NCBI GenBank assembly: GCA_963732405.1
Contig: CAVSZG010000006.1
Location: 310,001-374,000 of the forward strand
Direction: 5' to 3'
Source of the DNA: JAUIAI01 sp963732405
Lineage (GTDB): Bacteria; Pseudomonadota; Gammaproteobacteria; Burkholderiales; Burkholderiaceae_E
DNA: 64,000 bases
Positions 63,605-64,000 of the stretch are shown here, one piece after another. A program made the translations under genes and the position numbers. The notes under the pieces were generated by a model. That model saw only the letters and a list, made by a program, of their open reading frames with translations, was not told the DNA's origin and made no database searches. Each line of letters starts with the position of its first letter. Within the stretch, counting starts at the first letter, position 1.

Positions 63605-64000
63605 TCAGCGCGGCGGCGGGGCCCCCGCAGCGGCGCTGTGCTGTGATCGTGAACAAGCCCTGGCCGCCGCCTCGACCGGCATGGCCTTGAGGGCCGCCAG
63701 CGCCTGCAGCATGCCCTGCAGGTTGATATTCACGATATTGCGCATCAGGTCGCGCGACGACGGGCCGGTCTGCGAATCGGGTCCGGCGGCCAACATCGGC
63801 CGTCCACGGGCTTCACCCACGACGATGCCGAGCAGTCGGTCGCCATTGCGCGCACTGGTGTCGTCGTCCGGGCAGACGATTGCGCTGCCCGAGGCCGAAC
63901 TGGCCGTGTCGTGATGGGTAAGGCCGATGAACGGGCCGCGATACCAATCGCCAAAGGCCTCGGGATCATCGGTCCTGGGCCGAATGCCGTCGGCAAACGT
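63605..64000 (-). CDS. Hypothetical protein, C-terminal part (partial)
   Basis: An open frame covers the whole stretch from the right edge to TGA at 63605, giving 131 residues; the start is beyond the window. It contains WYRGPFIGLTHHDTASSASG and RLLGIVVGEARGRPMLAAG and ends in an Ala-rich tail. I do not recognise a family. It converges on the glycosyltransferase gene with a 20-nt gap, and its codon use looks coding. Confidence 0.6.
   Translation of the reverse strand, partial: TFADGIRPRTDDPEAFGDWYRGPFIGLTHHDTASSASGSAIVCPDDDTSARNGDRLLGIVVGEARGRPMLAAGPDSQTGPSSRDLMRNIVNINLQGMLQALAALKAMPVEAAARACSRSQHSAAAGAPPPR

Noticed and set aside
1..64000. CRISPR arrays, tRNA or rRNA genes
   Set aside because: No regularly spaced direct repeats and no cloverleaf or rRNA-like sequence was noticed on either strand.

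Overview
The window is a near-complete photosynthesis gene cluster (PGC) of a type-II (quinone) reaction-centre phototrophic proteobacterium. The reaction centre has L, M and H subunits and a tetraheme PufC. The antenna is LH1. A HiPIP gene, rather than a visible cytochrome c2 gene, follows pufC, and ring-E closure uses the O2-dependent cyclase AcsF. The gene order (bchFNBHLM-lhaA-puhABC-acsF; bchCXYZ-puf) and the HiPIP fit a beta- or gammaproteobacterium best; I cannot name the genus from sequence alone. The DNA is GC-rich and coding is very dense, with many ATGA/GTGA/TGATG stop-start overlaps.

Layout. 1-14661 (minus strand): superoperon bchF-bchN-bchB-bchH-bchL-bchM-lhaA-puhA-puhB-puhC-acsF. 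It is interrupted by an antisense group II intron (559-2518) lying 10 nt upstream of acsF, and bchH carries two apparent single-base frameshifts. 14934-24471 (plus): aerR, ppsR, bchG, a second PucC/LhaA-family gene, bchP, tspO, a small membrane protein, dxs and a heme oxygenase. 24472-28081 (minus): a PpsR paralogue followed by an overlapping kinase-less bacteriophytochrome. 28400-36212 (plus): hemA, bciB, bchI, bchD, bchO, crtB and a small ORF. 36095-37099 (minus): crtC. 37172-48805 (plus): crtE, crtF, bchC, bchX, bchY, bchZ, pufB, an unidentified small membrane gene, pufA, pufL, pufM, pufC and hip, closed by a strong terminator.

Outside the PGC come argG (plus), a branched-chain-amino-acid-type ABC transporter operon (minus, 50415-55193), and a plus-strand locus (55466-63584). 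That locus encodes an O-GlcNAc-transferase-like protein, a type I secretion ABC transporter, membrane-fusion and TolC-like proteins, a methyltransferase and a glycosyltransferase-like protein. A truncated minus-strand gene runs off the right edge.

How it works together. HemA feeds tetrapyrrole synthesis. BchI/D/H, BchM, AcsF, BciB, BchL/N/B, BchF, BchX/Y/Z, BchC, BchG and BchP cover bacteriochlorophyll synthesis from Mg insertion to the phytyl tail. Dxs and CrtE supply isoprenoids, and CrtB/C/F act in carotenoid synthesis (no crtI or crtD is visible here). Regulation appears layered. AerR (B12-type) and PpsR (redox-type) lie together. PpsR-like palindromes (GTCA-N8-GAC core) occur in most PGC control regions. 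A bacteriophytochrome is co-transcribed with a second PpsR whose helix-turn-helix is eroded, next to a heme oxygenase that would make its biliverdin chromophore.
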